From Paragemmobacter kunshanensis (lineage in GTDB: Bacteria; Pseudomonadota; Alphaproteobacteria; Rhodobacterales; Rhodobacteraceae), in contig NZ_JAALFE010000009.1 in assembly GCF_011059185.1 (NCBI RefSeq), positions 1 to 64,000 of the forward strand: DNA of 64,000 bases. The letters run 5' to 3'. Position numbers and translations under genes: made by a program. Shown here one piece after another: positions 17,706 through 26,891 of the stretch. The notes below the pieces were generated by a model, which saw nothing but the letters and a program-made list of their open reading frames with translations, was not told the origin of the DNA and made no database searches. Position 1 is the first letter of the stretch; each line of letters starts with the position of its first letter.

Positions 17706-18344
17706 TCAGCCCTGGCAATAGGGCTGGGCGCGGGTCCAGGCGGCCATGGCGGCGCGTTTTTCGGCGTTGCGGAAGGGCATCCAGTCGCGCCCGATGCCGC
17801 GATTGCCGCCGCCGACCACCAGCCCGTCGCGCGCCACGGCCTTGGCCATCATCTGCGCCGCGCATTCGAGGTTTTCCGACCCGTCCTTCAGTTCGGAGAC
17901 GGTATTCGCCTCGCACTGGTGGTAGCTGGCGGAAACGGGCGAGATCTGCATCACGCCGATGTAGCGGCCGCCGCCGCCCGACGCCTGGGGGTTCCAGGTG
18001 GATTCGTAGCGCGCCACCGCCGACATGAGCCCGGCCCAGAAGGCGCGGCGATCCTCGATCGGGGCTTCGGCATAGCCCGGGCACCAGGTGGCGACATCGG
18101 CAGGCACGGTGGCGGCCAGCATGGCATCGTGATCCTGCAGGGCGTCGAGGGTGTCGCGCGTCCATTCGCGGCCTTCGGGGCGCTGATCCCATTGCATGGG
18201 CGGCATCTGACCACTGGTCGACAGGCTGGTGGTGCCTTCGCTGGACACGCAGCCAGCCAGGGTGGCGGCCAGCGTGACAGCGGCAAGACCCTGGCCAAGG
18301 CGATGGGCCAGACGGGTGCCTGGACGGGCGGAATTCTGTGTCAT
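17706..18344 (-). CDS. Lytic transglycosylase-like lipoprotein
   Basis: 212 residues. A long N-terminal region ends in the lipobox LAGC with the lipidated cysteine at residue 32, so the protein is probably anchored in the outer membrane. The SLT-like domain has the probable catalytic glutamate at 114 (VARYESTWNP) followed by GRYIGVMQISP, the usual E...S...G-x-M-Q pattern of lytic transglycosylases. Two further cysteines (HQCEAN and LECAAQ) may form a disulfide. It would cleave peptidoglycan strands, but activity is inferred from motifs only. Convergent with pepN. Confidence 0.82.
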   Translation of the reverse strand: MTQNSARPGTRLAHRLGQGLAAVTLAATLAGCVSSEGTTSLSTSGQMPPMQWDQRPEGREWTRDTLDALQDHDAMLAATVPADVATWCPGYAEAPIEDRRAFWAGLMSAVARYESTWNPQASGGGGRYIGVMQISPVSASYHQCEANTVSELKDGSENLECAAQMMAKAVARDGLVVGGGNRGIGRDWMPFRNAEKRAAMAAWTRAQPYCQG

Positions 18345-18595
18345 CGGTTCCTGAGCGGCAGCGCCGCGCCCCCTGTGCGCGACCCGGGCCTTTGATCAGC
18401 TGCGGGCTGTCCTGTCCATGGAAACGCTGTGTTGCCGGGTCTGATCGGCAGAAATCCGCCCTTTTCGGGGGTTTTCGCCGCATTTCGGCCATGATCGCCC
18501 TTAAATTGCCATAATCGCACTGCAATTTCGCCTATAGTTGTAATGGTTCCTGAACGCTGCTGTGACGGGGCCCCCAGTATGAGTGTGACACTGCC

Positions 18596-18787
18596 ATGTC
18601 GCGTATCCTTGCCCGATCGGTGACAGCCGATCTGTGCGGCCGGTTTTTCAACCTGCTGCTGTTCATCCTTCTTCTGCCCTTCGTGCTGGCGCTTGCGGCC
18701 CTGCCGCAGCCTGCCGCAAGGCGCGCGGGCCAGCCTGCGGCGGCGGTGCCGCCTGCGCCCGGCGGCCGTGGCCGCAAGGCGACTTGA
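18596..18787 (+). CDS. Possible small membrane protein upstream of gatB
   Basis: 63 codons. One strong hydrophobic segment (about residues 18-36: FNLLLFILLLPFVLALAAL) is followed by an Ala/Pro/Gly-rich basic tail. The start lies 53 bases before gatB, on the same strand. No homologous family comes to mind. The hydrophobic core is better ordered than expected from a random frame, but the tail is low complexity, so the call is uncertain. The 250-base divergent region before it is AT-richer and probably holds promoters for both directions. Confidence 0.4.
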   Translation: MSRILARSVTADLCGRFFNLLLFILLLPFVLALAALPQPAARRAGQPAAAVPPAPGGRGRKAT

Positions 18788-18843
18788 AGCCTGCGCCCTG
18801 AGGGCCTAGACAGGCGGGCAAAGCGGCAAGAGGACGGCACGCC

Positions 18844-20355
18844 ATGCTCGACATCAGCTATGAGGCCCCCCGACCCAAGATCATCGCGGGCGCGACGGGC
18901 GATTGGGAACTGGTGATCGGCATGGAGATCCATGCCCAGGTCGCCTCGAACGCAAAGCTGTTTTCGGGCGCCTCGACCCAGGTGGGGGCGGAGCCGAATT
19001 CCAACGTGGCCTTCGTCGATGCGGCCATGCCGGGGATGCTGCCCGTCATCAACGAATTCTGCGTGGAGCAGGCGGTGCGGTCGGGGCTGGGCCTGAAGGC
19101 GCAGATCAACCTGCGCTCGGCCTTCGACCGGAAGAACTATTTCTATCCCGACCTGCCGCAGGGCTATCAGATCAGCCAGCTTTATCACCCGATCGTGGGC
19201 GAGGGCGAGGTGCTGGTCGAGATGGGGCCGGGCGTCGCGCGCCATGTGCGGATCGAGCGGATCCATCTGGAACAGGATGCGGGCAAGTCGATCCATGACA
19301 TGGATCCGAACATGTCCTTCGTCGATTTCAACCGCACGGGCGTGGCGCTGATGGAGATCGTCAGCCGCCCCGATATCCGCGGGCCGGAAGAGGCTGCGGC
19401 CTATGTGGCCAAGCTGCGCCAGATCCTGCGCTACTTAGGCACCTGCGATGGCAACATGCAGAACGGCAACCTGCGGGCCGATGTGAACGTGTCGGTCTGC
19501 CGCCCGGGCGATTACGAACGCTATCAGGCGACGCAGGACTTTTCGCACCTGGGCACGCGCTGCGAGATCAAGAACATGAACTCGCTGCGCTTCATCCAGG
19601 CGGCCATCGAATACGAGGCGCGGCGGCAGATCGCCATTCTGGAGGATGGCGGCAAGGTCGATCAGGAAACCCGGCTTTACGATCCCGACAAGGGCGAGAC
19701 GCGGTCGATGCGCAGCAAGGAAGAGGCGCATGACTACCGCTATTTCCCGTGCCCGGACCTTTTGCCGCTGGAGATCGAGCAGGCCTGGGTCGATGAGATC
19801 GCCGCCTCCATGCCGGAACTGCCGGATGCCAAGAAGGCGCGCTTCATGGCCGATTTCGGGCTGACCGATTACGATGCCAATGTGCTGACGGCGGAACTGG
19901 ACAATGCCGCCTTCTTCGAGGCGGTGGCGCAGGGCCGCGATGGAAAGCAGGCGGCGAACTGGATCATCAACGAGCTGTTCGGGCGGCTGAACAAGGAGGG
20001 GAAATCCGTGACGGAGAGCCCCCTCTCGCCCGCGCAGATCGGCGGCGTGCTGGATCTGATCGCCTCGGGCGAGATCACCACGAAGATGGCCAAGGACCTG
20101 TTCGAGATCCTCTGGACCGAGGGCGGCAATCCGGCCGAGGTGGCGGCGGCGCGCGGGATGAAGCAGGTGACGGATACGGGCGCGATCGAGCGCGCGCTGG
20201 ATGAGCTGATCGCCGCGAATCCCGATCAGGTGGAGAAGGCCAAGGTCAATGCCAAGCTGGCGGGCTGGTTCACGGGCCAGGTGCTGAAGGCCACGGGCGG
20301 CAAGGCCAATCCGGCGGTTGTCAACCAGATGGTGGCGCAGAAACTGGGCCTTTAG
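18844..20355 (+). CDS. gatB: Asp-tRNA(Asn)/Glu-tRNA(Gln) amidotransferase subunit B
   Basis: 503 residues, full length. GatB is the kinase and tRNA-binding subunit of GatCAB, which converts misacylated Glu-tRNA(Gln) (and Asp-tRNA(Asn)) to the correct aminoacyl-tRNA. Signatures include [13 protein letters not shown] near the start, the ELHDLPQ-equivalent [13 protein letters not shown], and the C-terminal YqeY-like domain that closes with [17 protein letters not shown]. gatA and gatC are elsewhere. The glutamyl-tRNA synthetase that makes its substrate is at 34033-35475. Confidence 0.97.
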   Translation: MLDISYEAPRPKIIAGATGDWELVIGMEIHAQVASNAKLFSGASTQVGAEPNSNVAFVDAAMPGMLPVINEFCVEQAVRSGLGLKAQINLRSAFDRKNYFYPDLPQGYQISQLYHPIVGEGEVLVEMGPGVARHVRIERIHLEQDAGKSIHDMDPNMSFVDFNRTGVALMEIVSRPDIRGPEEAAAYVAKLRQILRYLGTCDGNMQNGNLRADVNVSVCRPGDYERYQATQDFSHLGTRCEIKNMNSLRFIQAAIEYEARRQIAILEDGGKVDQETRLYDPDKGETRSMRSKEEAHDYRYFPCPDLLPLEIEQAWVDEIAASMPELPDAKKARFMADFGLTDYDANVLTAELDNAAFFEAVAQGRDGKQAANWIINELFGRLNKEGKSVTESPLSPAQIGGVLDLIASGEITTKMAKDLFEILWTEGGNPAEVAAARGMKQVTDTGAIERALDELIAANPDQVEKAKVNAKLAGWFTGQVLKATGGKANPAVVNQMVAQKLGL

Positions 20356-20466
20356 GGCCAGGGCCGCGGCGGCGGGGTCGGCGGGAAAGCCCGCAAGGCC
20401 CCGCTTGCCCCTTCAAAGCCGGTCGCGCCAGCGCTACCTTCCCCGCATATCCTGCCGGAGCCAGTC

Positions 20467-20844
20467 ATGCAGCGTCACGAATACAAGGTTATCCCCGCCC
20501 CGCGCCGCGGCACCAAATCCCGCGAGGCCAAGACGAACGAGGATCGCTTTGCGCTGACCCTTTCGCTTCTGATGAATGATCTGGGGCGGGATGGATGGGA
20601 TTATGTCCGCGCGGAAACCCTGCCCACGGAAGAGCGGGCGGGGTTCACCAAGACCCGCGTGGTGGAGCAGACGGTGCTGATCTTCCGGCGCAGCCTTGCG
20701 GGGCCTGCGGCGCTGGTCAATCCGGCGGAGGGGGGCGTGGCGGCCTTTCGCCCGCAGGCCGCGGCCGAAGCGGCGGCCCCGCGGCTTGGCCCGGCGGTGG
20801 AGCCTGCGCCGGGGCAGGCCCCTTCCATCGGGCGGGCGGAGTGA
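20467..20844 (+). CDS. DUF4177 domain protein
   Basis: 125 residues. Residues 1-75 match the short DUF4177 pattern (HEYKVIPAPRR, then LNDLGRDGWDYVRAETLP and TVLIFRR), an alpha-beta fold of unknown function often seen as a small stand-alone protein. The last 45 residues are Ala/Pro-rich and probably disordered. It lies 111 bases behind gatB on the same strand. Its stop codon is one base from the stop of the convergent hisC-like gene. Confidence 0.75.
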   Translation: MQRHEYKVIPAPRRGTKSREAKTNEDRFALTLSLLMNDLGRDGWDYVRAETLPTEERAGFTKTRVVEQTVLIFRRSLAGPAALVNPAEGGVAAFRPQAAAEAAAPRLGPAVEPAPGQAPSIGRAE

Positions 20845-20845
20845 T

Positions 20846-21952
20846 CTAGCCCCCTGCCGCGGCGAGGGCCTGGGGCAGAACCTCTTCCAGCACATCCAGA
20901 TCGGCGGGCGTGCCCGCGCTGATGCGGATGCAGCGGTCGAGCGGGGCCAGGCCGGGCATGCGGATGAAAAGCCCGCGCGCGAGACAGCCCTGCAGCACGG
21001 CGCGGGCGAAGCGGCCGTCGCGGCCGCAATCCACGGCGACGAAATTGGTGGCCGAGGGCAGGGCGGCAAGGCCGTTGGCCGCGGCGATGGCGGTGATGCG
21101 GTCGCGGGCCGCCGAAACCTGCGCCCGGACGTGGCGCAGGTGATCCTGATCGGCCAGCGCCGCCAGGGCCCCGGCCTGTGCCATGCGGCCCATGCCGAAA
21201 TGGTTGCGGACCCTGTCGAAGGCGCGGATCAGGTCGGGCGCGGCCAAGGCATAGCCGACCCTGAGACCGGCAAGGCCATAGCCCTTGGAGAAGGTGCGCA
21301 GGCGGATCACGCGCGGATCGTCAGGCGCGATGCGCGGCGCGGTGCCTTCGGGGGCGAGGTCGATATAGGCCTCGTCCAGTACCAGCAGCGCGCCCTCCGG
21401 CAGGGCTGGCAGCATCGCCTCGACCGTGGCGGCGGCATGCCAGCTGCCCATGGGATTGTCGGGATTGGCCAGATAGACGAGCTTTGCCCCCACCTCGCGC
21501 GCCTTGGCGAGCAGCGCCTCGGGATCTTCGCGGTCGTCCCGATAGGGGACGCGGTGCAGATCGGCGCCGAAGCCTGCGACATGGAAATTGAAGGTGGGAT
21601 AGGCCCCGAAGGAGGTGACCACCGCATCCCCCGGACCGGCGATCAGGCGGACGAGCGTGCCCAGAAGCCCGTCGATGCCTTCGCCCACCATGACATGGGC
21701 CGGTGTCACGCCATGATGCGCCGCGATGGCCGCGCGCAGGTCATGCATCTCGGGGTCGCCATACATCCAGGCCTCGGTCGCGGCCGCGGCCATGGCGGCC
21801 ACGGCGCGCGGCGAGGGGCCGAAGCGGCTTTCATTCGCGCCGAGGCGGGCGCGGAAGGCGCGGCCCTGGGCGCGTTCCTGCGTTTCGGGCCCCACGAAGG
21901 GCACGGCATCGGGCAAGGCGGTGGCAAGCGGGGTGAGGCGAGGTCCGGTCAT
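20846..21952 (-). CDS. hisC: Histidinol-phosphate aminotransferase family protein
   Basis: 368 residues from ATG 21952 (MTGPRLTPLATALP). An upstream in-frame ATG at 22045 would read through a hairpin array and is rejected. This fold-type I PLP aminotransferase has the HisC pattern: GANESRFGPSP, YGDPEMHDLR, the substrate loop ANPDNPMGSW, the DEAYIDLA aspartate and the PLP lysine K223 in TFSKGYGLAGLRVGYA. It would form histidinol phosphate or a related amine such as an aromatic amino acid. No other his genes are nearby, so substrate specificity is open. Confidence 0.85.
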   Translation of the reverse strand: MTGPRLTPLATALPDAVPFVGPETQERAQGRAFRARLGANESRFGPSPRAVAAMAAAATEAWMYGDPEMHDLRAAIAAHHGVTPAHVMVGEGIDGLLGTLVRLIAGPGDAVVTSFGAYPTFNFHVAGFGADLHRVPYRDDREDPEALLAKAREVGAKLVYLANPDNPMGSWHAAATVEAMLPALPEGALLVLDEAYIDLAPEGTAPRIAPDDPRVIRLRTFSKGYGLAGLRVGYALAAPDLIRAFDRVRNHFGMGRMAQAGALAALADQDHLRHVRAQVSAARDRITAIAAANGLAALPSATNFVAVDCGRDGRFARAVLQGCLARGLFIRMPGLAPLDRCIRISAGTPADLDVLEEVLPQALAAAGG

Positions 21953-21988
21953 GGCAGGGAGGGAAGCGCGCGGCGTCGCAAAGCGCAA

Positions 21989-22099
21989 GGGGGGAAGAAT
22001 TTTCCTCCGAAAATTCTTCCCCCCGCTATCCTGTAGAATTTTCACTGAAAATTCTACAGGTCAGGCAGCCCAAGAATTTTCAATGAAAATTCTTGGGCT
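21989..22099. repeat. Hairpin array 2: three ATTTTC-GAAAAT hairpins
   Basis: Three near-perfect hairpins follow each other: 21989-22024 (16-bp stem ending AGAATTTTC, loop CTCC), 22030-22060 (14-bp stem, loop ACT) and 22067-22099 (15-bp stem, loop AAT). All share the inner stem AGAATTTTC/GAAAATTCT, but the outer parts differ (GGGGGGA, CCTGT, AGCCCA), each with its own matching partner. The array lies directly behind the DUF1992 stop codon and before hisC, which are transcribed in the same direction. Confidence 0.9.
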
Positions 22100-22113
22100 T
22101 GTGCGCCGTCTCG

Positions 22114-22446
22114 TCAGCTCTGCAGGAAGCGGCGACGCGCCTCTTCGGCCATGGCTTGCCGCATCTCCACCTGGGCAAGCTCTGCCATCACCGCCTTGCG
22201 GGGCTCTGCCCCCTCGGTCGCCGCAAGCACCTCGCGCAGGCGCGCGGCCTCTTTCTTCAGGACGATTTCTTCGGGCAGCACGCCGGCCTCGGCCATGATC
22301 CGGAAACCCACCGCATCGCCGGGGGAGATGAAGACATCACCCGGACGGTCAAGAAGGGGTTTGCCTTCGCCGGAAAGGCCCTGCAATTCGCCCTTCAGGC
22401 GGGCCTTCTGCATCTGGCGTTCGGCGAGGCGGCTGAGCCAGGACAT
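22114..22446 (-). CDS. DUF1992 (DnaJC28-like) domain protein
   Basis: 110 residues. It matches the DUF1992 family, found in DnaJ homologue subfamily C member 28 of eukaryotes and as a stand-alone protein in bacteria: the opening WLSRLAERQMQKARLKGELQGL and the GKPLL segment are typical. There is no J domain here. The rest is helical and charged. It lies downstream of valS on the same strand, beyond a terminator hairpin, so it probably has its own promoter. Function unknown. Confidence 0.82.
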   Translation of the reverse strand: MSWLSRLAERQMQKARLKGELQGLSGEGKPLLDRPGDVFISPGDAVGFRIMAEAGVLPEEIVLKKEAARLREVLAATEGAEPRKAVMAELAQVEMRQAMAEEARRRFLQS

Positions 22447-22496
22447 AGGCGGTTCTCCCTTGGTCCGAGTTTGGCTCAGGTGACGGGAAAGGAAAA

Positions 22497-22515
22497 GGGG
22501 GGCTGCTTGCCCCCC
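22497..22515 (-). terminator. Terminator behind valS
   Basis: A 7-bp G:C stem (GGGGGGC/GCCCCCC) with a short loop lies 28 bases beyond the valS stop codon. On the minus-strand transcript it is followed by UUUUCC. A good factor-independent terminator. Confidence 0.75.
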
Positions 22516-22542
22516 CCTCGGGATGATCGGGACCGGATGAAA

Positions 22543-25476
22543 TCAGTCGATCTCGGCAAGGCGCCGCAAGGCGGCGTCGAGTTTGCCTGCCTCATCCTCG
22601 CGCGCTTCGAGATTGGCGCGCGCCTCTTCCACCACCTCTTCGGGGGCGGAGGCGACGAAGGCCGGGTTGTTCAGGCGGCCTTTCAGACCGCCGATCTCTT
22701 TCCCCAGTTTTTCCAGCGCCTTGGAGAGACGTGTCTTTTCCGCGGCGATGTCGATGATGCCTTCGAGCGGCATGGCGAAGGCCGCGCCTTCGAGCGCGAT
22801 GGAGACAGAGCCCTTGGGGGCGGTGGCGGCCTCGGTCAGGGTTTCGATGCGGGCGAGGCGCTTGATCAGCACCTCGTTCCGCGCCCAGGCCTGGCGGGCC
22901 TCGTCCGAGAGGGTGGTGGCGACAAGGTCGATCTTCAGGCCGACGGGGACATGCATCTGCGCGCGGGCGGAGCGGATCTCGTCGATCAGGGTGGTGACCC
23001 AGCCCATTTCGCGATCCGCCGCCGCATCGGCGAGGGTGAGGTCGGGCGCGGGCCAATCGGTATGGACGAGCATCTTCGCGCGGCGGCCGGTGGTGGCCCA
23101 AAGTTCTTCGGTCACGAAGGGCATCATGGGGTGGAGGAGGATCATGCAATGGTCCAGCACCCAGGCCATTGTGGCGCGGGTTTCATCGGCGGCGGCGCCG
23201 TCGAAGAGGGGTTTGGCGAATTCGACATACCAGTCGCAGACCTTGCCCCAGACGAACTTGTAAAGCGCATCCGCCGCCTGATCGAAGCGGTAATCGGCGA
23301 GTGCGGCGTCCACCTCGGCGATGGTCCGCAGGGTTTCGCCGATGATCCAGCGGTTGGCGGTGGCGGTGGCCCTGGGGGCGGTGCCTTGCGTGCTGTGGCC
23401 CTCCCAGACGCCGTTCATTTCGGCGAAGCGGCAGGCATTCCACAGCTTGGTGCCGAAGTTGCGATAGCCCGCGATCCGCGCGGTATCGAGTTTCAGCACC
23501 CCGCCCAGCGAGGCCATCGCCGCATTGGTGAAGCGCAGCGCGTCGGCGCCGTATTCGTCGATGATCTCCAGCGGGTCGATGACATTGCCCAGGGATTTGG
23601 ACATCTTCTTGCCCTTGGCATCGCGCACCAGGCCATGCAGGTAGACCGTCCTGAACGGCACCTCACCCACCACGGCGAGTTGCATCATCATCATCCGGGC
23701 GACCCAGAAGAAGAGGATGTCCTGGCCCGTGATGAGGACGGAGGTCGGGAAATAGCGCTTCAGCGCATCGGTCTGTTCGGGCCAGCCCAAGGTGCCGATG
23801 GGCCAGAGGCCGGAGGAGAACCAGGTGTCCAGCACGTCGGGATCGCGGGTGAGCGCGCGGCCGGGGGCCATGGTCTGGGCCTCCGCCTCGGTCGGGGCGC
23901 AGAAGTGGTTGCCTTCGGCATCATACCAGACCGGGATCTGATGGCCCCACCAGAGCTGGCGCGAGATGCACCAGGGCTCGATATTGTCGAGCCAGTGGTA
24001 ATAGGTCCGCTCGCCGCTTTCGGGGATGATCCTGACCGTTCCGTTGCGGACGGCGTCCAGGGCGGGTTGCACAATTCGAACAGTATCGACGAACCATTGG
24101 TCCGTCAGCATGGGTTCGATTACCACTTTCGAACGATCGCCGAAGGGCTGCATGATCTTCTTCGCCTCGACCAGAGGCACCGGCGCCACCTCTTCCGCGC
24201 CATCCTGTAGGGCGGGGTTCACCCCGCCTCCCTTCACCGCCGCCTTGCCCAGACGCGGATCATCCGCCCGTGTCATCACGGCCAGGCCTTCGGCGGTGAT
24301 CTCTTCGATCACGCGCTTGCGCGCCTCCATCCGGTCCAGTCCGCGCAAGTGATCGGGGACGAGGTTCAGGGCATCGGCCTCGGCCTCGGTCAGCACGCGC
24401 TCGCCACGCGCCACGGATTGGGCGATGCCCGCTGCCTCGGCGTAAGGCACACCGTCATCCCGCAGCCGCGCCCGCGTATCCATCAGGCGGTAGCAGGGGA
24501 TGCCGCCGCGTTTCGCGACGCCATAGTCGTTGAAATCATGCGCGCCGGTGATCTTCACCGCGCCCGAGCCAAATGTGGGATCGGGGTATTCGTCGGTGAT
24601 GATCGGGATCAGGCGGCGGTGTTCCCTTGGCCCGACCGGAATTTCGCAGAGTTTGCCCACGATGGGGGCATAGCGTTCGTCGGAGGGATGCACGGCCACC
24701 GCGCCATCGCCCAGCATGGTTTCGGGCCGCGTCGTGGCGATGGAGATGTAATCGCGCGTCTCGCGCAGGGTGACATTCCCTTCGGCGTCCTTTTCGACAT
24801 AGTCATAGGTGGCCCCGCCCGCGAGCGGGTATTTGAAGTGCCACATATGGCCGTCGACCTCGATATTCTCGACCTCGAGGTCGGAGATCGCGGTTTCGAA
24901 ATGCGGGTCCCAGTTCACCAGCCGCTTGCCGCGATAGATGAAGCCCTTGTTGTAGAGATCGACGAAGACGCGGATCACGGCGTCGTGGAAATTGCCCTCT
25001 TCCCCCGCGGGGGCATTCGGGGCGCCGGACATGGTGAAGGCTTCGCGGTCCCAGTCGCAGGAACAGCCGAGGCGCTGGAGCTGGCCGATGATGGTGCCGC
25101 GGGATTTCCGCTTCTGCTCCCACACGCGGCGGGTAAAGGCGCCGCGGCCCATCTCGCGGCGCGAGGGTTCGCCGTTCTTCGCCATTTCGCGTTCGGTCAC
25201 CATCTGGGTGGCGATCCCGGCATGGTCGGTGCCCGGCTGCCAGAGCGTATCGTGCCCCTTCATGCGGTGCCAGCGTGTCAGGATATCCTGCAGGGTGTTG
25301 TTGAAGGCGTGGCCCATATGGAGCGAGCCCGTCACATTGGGCGGGGGGATCATCACGCAGAAGCTTTCGGCGCCGGGTCTGGCGTTCGCCCCGGCACGGA
25401 AGGCCCCGGTTTCAAGCCATTTCGCGGAGATCCGCGCCTCGGCCTCGGCGGCGTTGAAGGTCTTTTCCATCGGCAT
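22543..25476 (-). CDS. valS: Valine-tRNA ligase
   Basis: 977 residues from ATG 25476, with AAGGGG eight bases upstream; a GTG three codons earlier is possible. Class I synthetase signatures are present: the HIGH-type motif HMGH at about residues 53-56 after PPPNVTGSL, the CP1 editing domain, and KMSKS ([10 protein letters not shown]) before the anticodon-binding domain. The C-terminal coiled coil typical of ValS (from about residue 905) ends the protein. It charges tRNA-Val and edits threonine. Monocistronic by the terminator behind it. Confidence 0.97.
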   Translation of the reverse strand: MPMEKTFNAAEAEARISAKWLETGAFRAGANARPGAESFCVMIPPPNVTGSLHMGHAFNNTLQDILTRWHRMKGHDTLWQPGTDHAGIATQMVTEREMAKNGEPSRREMGRGAFTRRVWEQKRKSRGTIIGQLQRLGCSCDWDREAFTMSGAPNAPAGEEGNFHDAVIRVFVDLYNKGFIYRGKRLVNWDPHFETAISDLEVENIEVDGHMWHFKYPLAGGATYDYVEKDAEGNVTLRETRDYISIATTRPETMLGDGAVAVHPSDERYAPIVGKLCEIPVGPREHRRLIPIITDEYPDPTFGSGAVKITGAHDFNDYGVAKRGGIPCYRLMDTRARLRDDGVPYAEAAGIAQSVARGERVLTEAEADALNLVPDHLRGLDRMEARKRVIEEITAEGLAVMTRADDPRLGKAAVKGGGVNPALQDGAEEVAPVPLVEAKKIMQPFGDRSKVVIEPMLTDQWFVDTVRIVQPALDAVRNGTVRIIPESGERTYYHWLDNIEPWCISRQLWWGHQIPVWYDAEGNHFCAPTEAEAQTMAPGRALTRDPDVLDTWFSSGLWPIGTLGWPEQTDALKRYFPTSVLITGQDILFFWVARMMMMQLAVVGEVPFRTVYLHGLVRDAKGKKMSKSLGNVIDPLEIIDEYGADALRFTNAAMASLGGVLKLDTARIAGYRNFGTKLWNACRFAEMNGVWEGHSTQGTAPRATATANRWIIGETLRTIAEVDAALADYRFDQAADALYKFVWGKVCDWYVEFAKPLFDGAAADETRATMAWVLDHCMILLHPMMPFVTEELWATTGRRAKMLVHTDWPAPDLTLADAAADREMGWVTTLIDEIRSARAQMHVPVGLKIDLVATTLSDEARQAWARNEVLIKRLARIETLTEAATAPKGSVSIALEGAAFAMPLEGIIDIAAEKTRLSKALEKLGKEIGGLKGRLNNPAFVASAPEEVVEEARANLEAREDEAGKLDAALRRLAEID

Positions 25477-25545
25477 CGCATGCACCCCTTGCAGTCGGGG
25501 GGGTTCTAGCGCGGCATCGGGGCGAGGGAAAGCGGCAGATGGCCG

Positions 25546-26364
25546 TCAGAAGAGGGGCTGGCCCGCGATGGCCTGGGCGAAGGTGGCCAGCACGAGCAGG
25601 GTGAAGGCGAGGCTGCCTGCGCGGACGAGGGTGAGGCTGCGGGGGCCTGCGGCAAGGCGGGCCATGGCAAGGCCCCAGAGCGGCAGGGCGTGCAGGGCAT
25701 GGGTGGCGAGGAAATGGGGGATGCGGAGATCGCCCACCTCGCGCGACCAGCCGAAGAGGGGGAGGGTGGCGCCGGTGAGCGGCGTTCCGACATGGTGGCC
25801 GGGGGTGGAGGCCATGTAGCCCGCGGTGAGGACGGTCAGCAGGAAGGTGAGGATCAGGCCATGCACGACCGAGAGCTTCACCGCCGGGTGAAGGCCCGTT
25901 GCGGGGTTGCGGTGGATGGCGAGGCCCATCACGAGGCTGGCCGAGGTGAGGGTGACGGCGGCAAGCCCCATCAGGGAATAGAGCGTCTGCCAGAGGGGCG
26001 AGGAGAGGTTGAAATGCGAGGTGGTGCCCATCGCCGCCGCGCCGCCGATCCAGAGAAGCTCGGCCAGGACGCAGAGGCAGACCAGCGCCACGAAGCCGCG
26101 CCAGCGGCGGGACGCGCGCATGCCTTCGGGCAGCCAGCGGGCGAAGGCGGCGAGGGTGATCAGGTAGATGGCGAGGGCGATGTGGAATTTCAGGGGTTTG
26201 AGCCAGATATCCTCGGCCCCCGAGAGGCGGGGATCGAGGGCCATGGCCAGAAGGAGGGGCGCCATGGCCAGCAGGATCAGCAGGGCAAGGGCGGTGAAGG
26301 CGGGGGCGTCGGTCCAGAGGCGGGTGGGGGCGTAGGGACGAGAGGGGGCGGGAAGGGCGGTCAT
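25546..26364 (-). CDS. Hypothetical multi-pass membrane protein
   Basis: 272 residues with about seven hydrophobic segments and short loops. No catalytic motif is obvious. Several histidines lie in or near membrane segments (LKFHIAL, VVHGLIL, PHFLATHALHAL), which might bind a metal or haem, but this is speculative. It is separated from the ABA4-like gene by four bases and is surely cotranscribed with it. The divergent TetR regulator probably controls both. Confidence 0.75.
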   Translation of the reverse strand: MTALPAPSRPYAPTRLWTDAPAFTALALLILLAMAPLLLAMALDPRLSGAEDIWLKPLKFHIALAIYLITLAAFARWLPEGMRASRRWRGFVALVCLCVLAELLWIGGAAAMGTTSHFNLSSPLWQTLYSLMGLAAVTLTSASLVMGLAIHRNPATGLHPAVKLSVVHGLILTFLLTVLTAGYMASTPGHHVGTPLTGATLPLFGWSREVGDLRIPHFLATHALHALPLWGLAMARLAAGPRSLTLVRAGSLAFTLLVLATFAQAIAGQPLF

Positions 26365-26368
26365 GGGA

Positions 26369-26791
26369 TCAACCTTTCAGGCGGGAGAGGGTGAGGCGCA
26401 GGGCGGAGAAGGCGAGAAAGCCCGCCGGGCCGAAGAGGAAGGTCAGGGCGAGGCAGGGCAGCAGGAAGAGATGGGGGATGCCCTCGTCCCGGGCGGTGCG
26501 CGTGGCCCAGGCTCCGATGAGCAGATCGAAGGCAAGGTAGTGAAGCCAGCCCGCCAGCGCGACATGGGGATCGGTGAAGAGGGTTTGCACCTGGGCGAGG
26601 GTGGCAAAGCCGCCTTCGGCGCCCGACCAGAAGGCGAGGATCAGCCCCGTATAGGCGAGCGAGAGGATCAGCGGCACCACGACCCCCGCAAGAAGCAGCG
26701 CCGGGCGCGGGGCCAGCGGCGACAGGGCCAGCGCCAGCCAGCCCGCCATGGCCAGCGGATTGGCGATCTGGAACAGGCTGTCCGGTGTCAT
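26369..26791 (-). CDS. ABA4-like (DUF4281) membrane protein
   Basis: 140 residues from ATG 26791; a further in-frame start four codons upstream is possible. Four hydrophobic segments and the family pattern around FQIANPLAMAGWLALALSP, then DPHVALAGWLHYLAFDLLIGAW, identify the ABA4-like family (plant ABA4 is needed for neoxanthin synthesis). In bacteria the role is unknown. It forms an operon with the following seven-segment membrane protein and faces a TetR regulator. The first of two operator-like repeats lies ten bases before its start. Confidence 0.82.
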   Translation of the reverse strand: MTPDSLFQIANPLAMAGWLALALSPLAPRPALLLAGVVVPLILSLAYTGLILAFWSGAEGGFATLAQVQTLFTDPHVALAGWLHYLAFDLLIGAWATRTARDEGIPHLFLLPCLALTFLFGPAGFLAFSALRLTLSRLKG

Positions 26792-26801
26792 CGCGGCCCC
26801 C

Positions 26802-26820
26802 ATCTTTACACTGTCAACAT
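26802..26820. promoter_or_regulatory. Operator-like repeat, copy 1
   Basis: ATCTTTACACTGTCAACAT lies between the divergent ABA4-like and tetR genes. It matches copy 2 (26855-26873) at 16 of 19 positions and is partly palindromic (TTTACA facing TGTCAA). TetR proteins commonly bind such sites. It sits right before the ABA4-like start codon. Confidence 0.55.
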
Positions 26821-26854
26821 GGGTGCGCCGAATCGGGGCTGTCGGTCAAGGGTT

Positions 26855-26873
26855 ATCTTTACATCGTCAAGAT
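26855..26873. promoter_or_regulatory. Operator-like repeat, copy 2
   Basis: ATCTTTACATCGTCAAGAT is an imperfect palindrome (ATCTT at one end, AAGAT at the other). It lies 18 bases upstream of the tetR start codon and repeats copy 1 after 53 bases, about five helical turns. One dimer at each copy would control both divergent promoters. Confidence 0.55.
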
Positions 26874-26891
26874 TGTCGCCTATGCAGGGTC

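Noticed and set aside
21953-22045. Upstream ATG for the hisC-like gene
   Set aside because: The extension is translated from hairpin array 2 and has no similarity to the aminotransferase family.
22093-24210. 705-codon frame opposite valS
   Set aside because: Complement of a clear valyl-tRNA synthetase.
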